A stretch of 64,000 nucleotides of DNA from contig NC_040022.1 in the NCBI RefSeq assembly GCF_000972845.2, positions 6,478,979 to 6,542,978 of the forward strand. The letters run 5' to 3'. The position numbers were made by a program, and so were the translations under genes. Below the pieces are notes generated by a model. That model saw only the letters and a list, made by a program, of their open reading frames with translations, had not been told where the DNA came from and did not search any database. Position 1 is the first letter of the stretch. Each line of letters starts with the position of its first letter. The DNA comes from Larimichthys crocea. Its lineage: Eukaryota > Chordata > Actinopteri > Sciaenidae. Positions 61,310-64,000 of this stretch are shown piece after piece.

Positions 61310-61593
61310 CTTCAACCAGGAAGTGAGCAGCCACCGCGTGCCATCGACGGCTTTAAACCTGCCTCGACGCTATTGGCTCAGAGCGCTGAGTCTGCGAGTG
61401 GCTGCTCGGTATCAGAGGATAAACGCATGCTCACGATCAAGTGTCGGTGCTTTGGCTCTGCCTAAAAAAATTATAAGGATTCAAAATGAAATGCATGTAT
61501 ATTACCACTTGCTATTGAGCCACAGCAGCCAACAGAGTTTGTAACAACCTGGCAACATTAGATTAACTCTATATGACTACTGACAAATATACA

Positions 61594-61740
61594 GTTCCAA
61601 AAAATTAGAATATCATAGAAAAGTTTACTTATTTCCATAATTCCATTAAAAAGGTTAAACTTTCATAGATTATAGATTCAGGGCCCACAATTCAAACAAT
61701 TTCAAGTATTTATTTGTTTATTTTTACATATTTTGGGCTT
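61594..61740 (+). mobile_element. Tc1-like terminal fragment
   Basis: AAAAAATTAGAATATCATAG and TTTACTTATTTCCATAATTC follow the typical end of a Tc1-like family common in fish ('aaaattagaatatcgtg... ttcagtaattc'). No opposite end or ORF was found. Confidence 0.6.
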
Positions 61741-62514
61741 CGAGCTCAAGCAGCTAAGCAGCAGGACCATGTATTTTGGATTTACTCAAAATTCTATACC
61801 TGGATGTGCATCATGCTGAAGAGAGATGTCACCCCAAGTCAATGGTGTGGCTTATTTATTTTATTTTTGGACAATAATAAAGGTCTACAGTGCAGAGGAG
61901 GAAGATATATCAGGCTCTGGATACACAGACTTGTTAGGAACAATTCATTGTTTGGTTTGGTGCTTTTGTGGGACTTTTAAAAGTAAGAAAAACAAAGACT
62001 TACATGACTTTAACTGAAGTAAAAACTAATTTAGAGAGGTTGTGCACATTTCCTTTTGTTTGGTTGGATCACTAATCTTCTGCAATATTTATATTAAACA
62101 TTTTTTAATAATTTATGTACCTGCAGAATGATATGGTTGTCAGGAAGTGACAAACTCACCAACAGTTATTGATGGATTACCACATTACATTTAGAGCTGC
62201 ACTGTTACCGGGCAACCCCAAATTAGCTGTAATTGATGGTTTGGTATTGATTAAACCATTACTAAGTGATTTATTGCTCATTCATGAAGATGTTCTTTAC
62301 AACCTATAGACTTGTATGCCTTATAAGAAAGCAGTTTGTGACTTTGAGAATACGTACACAGGGTGCAGACCAGTGTGAGCAGTGAAATAAAGAGCAATAT
62401 AAACCAGAGGAAGGCGAAAATAGCTGAAACATTCAGTGAATAAAAAGTGGTGTACTGCAACATGTTTTGGTTCCATTATAAAGTGGTATAATAAGCTTTA
62501 TTACAAACAGCCTC

Positions 62515-62598
62515 TTGCTTTATTTTGGCCTTGGCCCACATGCAGTTCACTGGCTCTCTCGATCTCCTGCAGCTTATCGGTTTGCAAATGGTTTAGCT
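62515..62598 (-). pseudogene. Orphan decayed copy of nmt1 coding exon 3
   Basis: On the minus strand, after CTTTTCAG, the frame reads LNHLQTDKLQEIERASELHV, then GQGQNKA. The nmt1 exon 3 at 58602-58746 reads [20 protein letters not shown], then VGQGPAK. The match covers about 28 codons, the preceding acceptor is kept, and the downstream half of the exon is missing or diverged into a stop. No neighbouring nmt exon was found within the 1.2 kb before nmt1, so this is a stray fragment of a duplication, not a second gene in this window. Confidence 0.82.
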
Positions 62599-62604
62599 GC
62601 TGAA

Positions 62605-64000
62605 AAGGTAAACAGCAGTTATATGCAAACCAAATATTCCTCCATATATTTATATATATATATATATACCTCCACTCCTCTATACACACATACTCCAAAA
62701 ACAGCAATAAAAGGACTCACACGTCGATGTGTTATTAGTGCTTTTATGAAAACAGCATTTTCTCTTGCATACACATAATACCAACTGCCATTCACACAAC
62801 ATAGGCTTCAGAACTGCAAAGTCATACTTCACTCACCATTTACTACATGCTACTGAAACTGATCCTGATGATATGTACTGTAATTACAGTAATCCACGTG
62901 CAGCACCTTTCATTACTGCACCATTTTAATATCAGGGAACCTCCTTCACCATAGCCTACTGTAACTGATGGTTGTGTTAGATTGTTGCAATTAGTGTTCA
63001 AGCACAATATTCTAAATGTGAATGTAAGGACAAGAATTGGCAACAAAAATGATGATACAGGGTTGTCAAAGACTTGCTGAAATGTTTAAGAACATAAGTA
63101 AACATCTATCTGTAAGTTAATACCGTTTATGCTTCAAGTTTGTTCATAAGTTGTGGAAATATACTGTTATTTGTATCCTTTCTCCAGAGAGAAATTAAAA
63201 GTGCCAAGTATCTTAAGTGTCAGGTAAGACTGAATCAACCTTTGATCTGTTCAACCTTAATGGACAATATAACCTGTGGCAATCACTGAAACATTATTAC
63301 ATCTATTTTTCATCACAATTAGGGCTGAAACAAAAACATCTGTAAAATAATATTAATACATTTTTCATGCTATAGCACCTACACGACAGCCTCAGTTACA
63401 TGTTTTTTTGTTAAACTGTCGTCGTTCTTTAAGTTTAAGTTGAAATACTTAAAAATGTTAAAATATCTCTCAAATCAAAAATACAAAAGGATTAAATAAC
63501 ACATCATCACTCTGTCTGACAGATTAAGAGATCATCTACACGAGAGTTAACAACATTAAAAATGAATTTTGTAACAAATCCCATATAAGTGTGTTTCATG
63601 AACCACAGTCCTCAGTGCCCTGTTTCCAGTGCACTCAGCACTGACAGGACCAAATACTCCCACAGTGGATCATGGATTCATTATGCAGCCCGAGGCGATT
63701 CATTTGCTAAGAGCTAGTGCGCTGCTTCATCTCTGATAAACGACATCTTTCTTCCTACATTGGGAAGTGGCTCGGTGTAAATTGGACCACTTGAGGCCTG
63801 GACTGGGAGACTGGCTAGCAGCAGCAGCAGCGTTTTCCCTCTCTCTCTCTCTTTCCTCATATTCAAAGCTCATTTTCCAAAAGCACTTTGTTGTCAGAAA
63901 ATGGAGCTTTCCATCTAGTTCAGATGCACGTCATTGTTTGCCTCTGGCGATGGCCATACGCTCGGACACACTTTTGACGGGAACTCCTTTACGGCTCACT
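62605..64000. other. Right flank, no gene recognised
   Basis: AT-rich sequence with a short (TA)n run near 62650-62668, turning more GC- and CT-rich after about 63600 (an AGC run near 63820-63833, then a CT run to about 63855). The right edge could belong to the regulatory or untranslated part of a neighbouring gene outside the window; no coding exon is supported. Confidence 0.4.

Noticed and set aside
61602..62514. A complete second nmt gene upstream of nmt1
   Set aside because: Only exon 3-like sequence is found; exons 4-12 would need to lie here and there is no space or match.

Overview
The window is vertebrate, almost certainly teleost fish, nuclear DNA. It has short spliced exons with GT-AG borders, AT-rich introns full of CA, GATA and AAT microsatellites, and many decayed DNA transposons of types common in fish (hAT, Tc1-like, palindromic MITEs). 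It also carries a CDK4/6 paralogue (cdk21) that I know from fish and not from mammals. No RNA gene, CRISPR array or bacterial or viral operon was seen.

Five protein genes can be rebuilt exon by exon, and all five coding models close in frame. From left to right they are: tmem98 (+, CDS 9110-11615, 6 coding exons, 224 aa); a supervillin-family gene (-, 13669-34900, 32 coding exons, about 1654 aa), which meets tmem98 tail to tail; a CDK4/6-type kinase, best cdk21 (-, 39187-45906, 7 exons, 300 aa); retinol saturase, retsat (-, 47573-51640, 11 exons, 610 aa); and N-myristoyltransferase 1, nmt1 (-, 55468-61309, 12 exons, 485 aa). The last four lie in the same direction. They do not form an operon or one pathway: membrane/ER adaptor, actin-membrane linker, cell-cycle kinase, retinoid reductase and protein lipidation enzyme are simply neighbours.

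Between the genes, 1-6.8 kb holds repeats and an unexplained 198-codon ORF. The cdk21 introns and 3' flank are unusually rich in transposons. A BED-finger hAT element with a perfect 8-bp target duplication lies at 40081-40944. A second hAT deletion derivative with an 8-bp duplication (45215-45662) lies only 14 bases inside cdk21 intron 1. A 401-bp terminal-inverted-repeat element lies at 44703-45103. A Tc1-like corpse fills 51.9-53.1 kb. Upstream of nmt1, near 62.5 kb, is a decayed stray copy of nmt1 coding exon 3.

The most useful leads are the hAT element against the cdk21 splice donor, the altered cyclin-binding helix of the kinase, the supervillin-family gene with an altered C-terminal headpiece end, the GC-AG intron in nmt1, and the orphan nmt exon. 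I found no convincing wholly new biological system; the strongest novelty is in gene structure and transposon-gene interplay.
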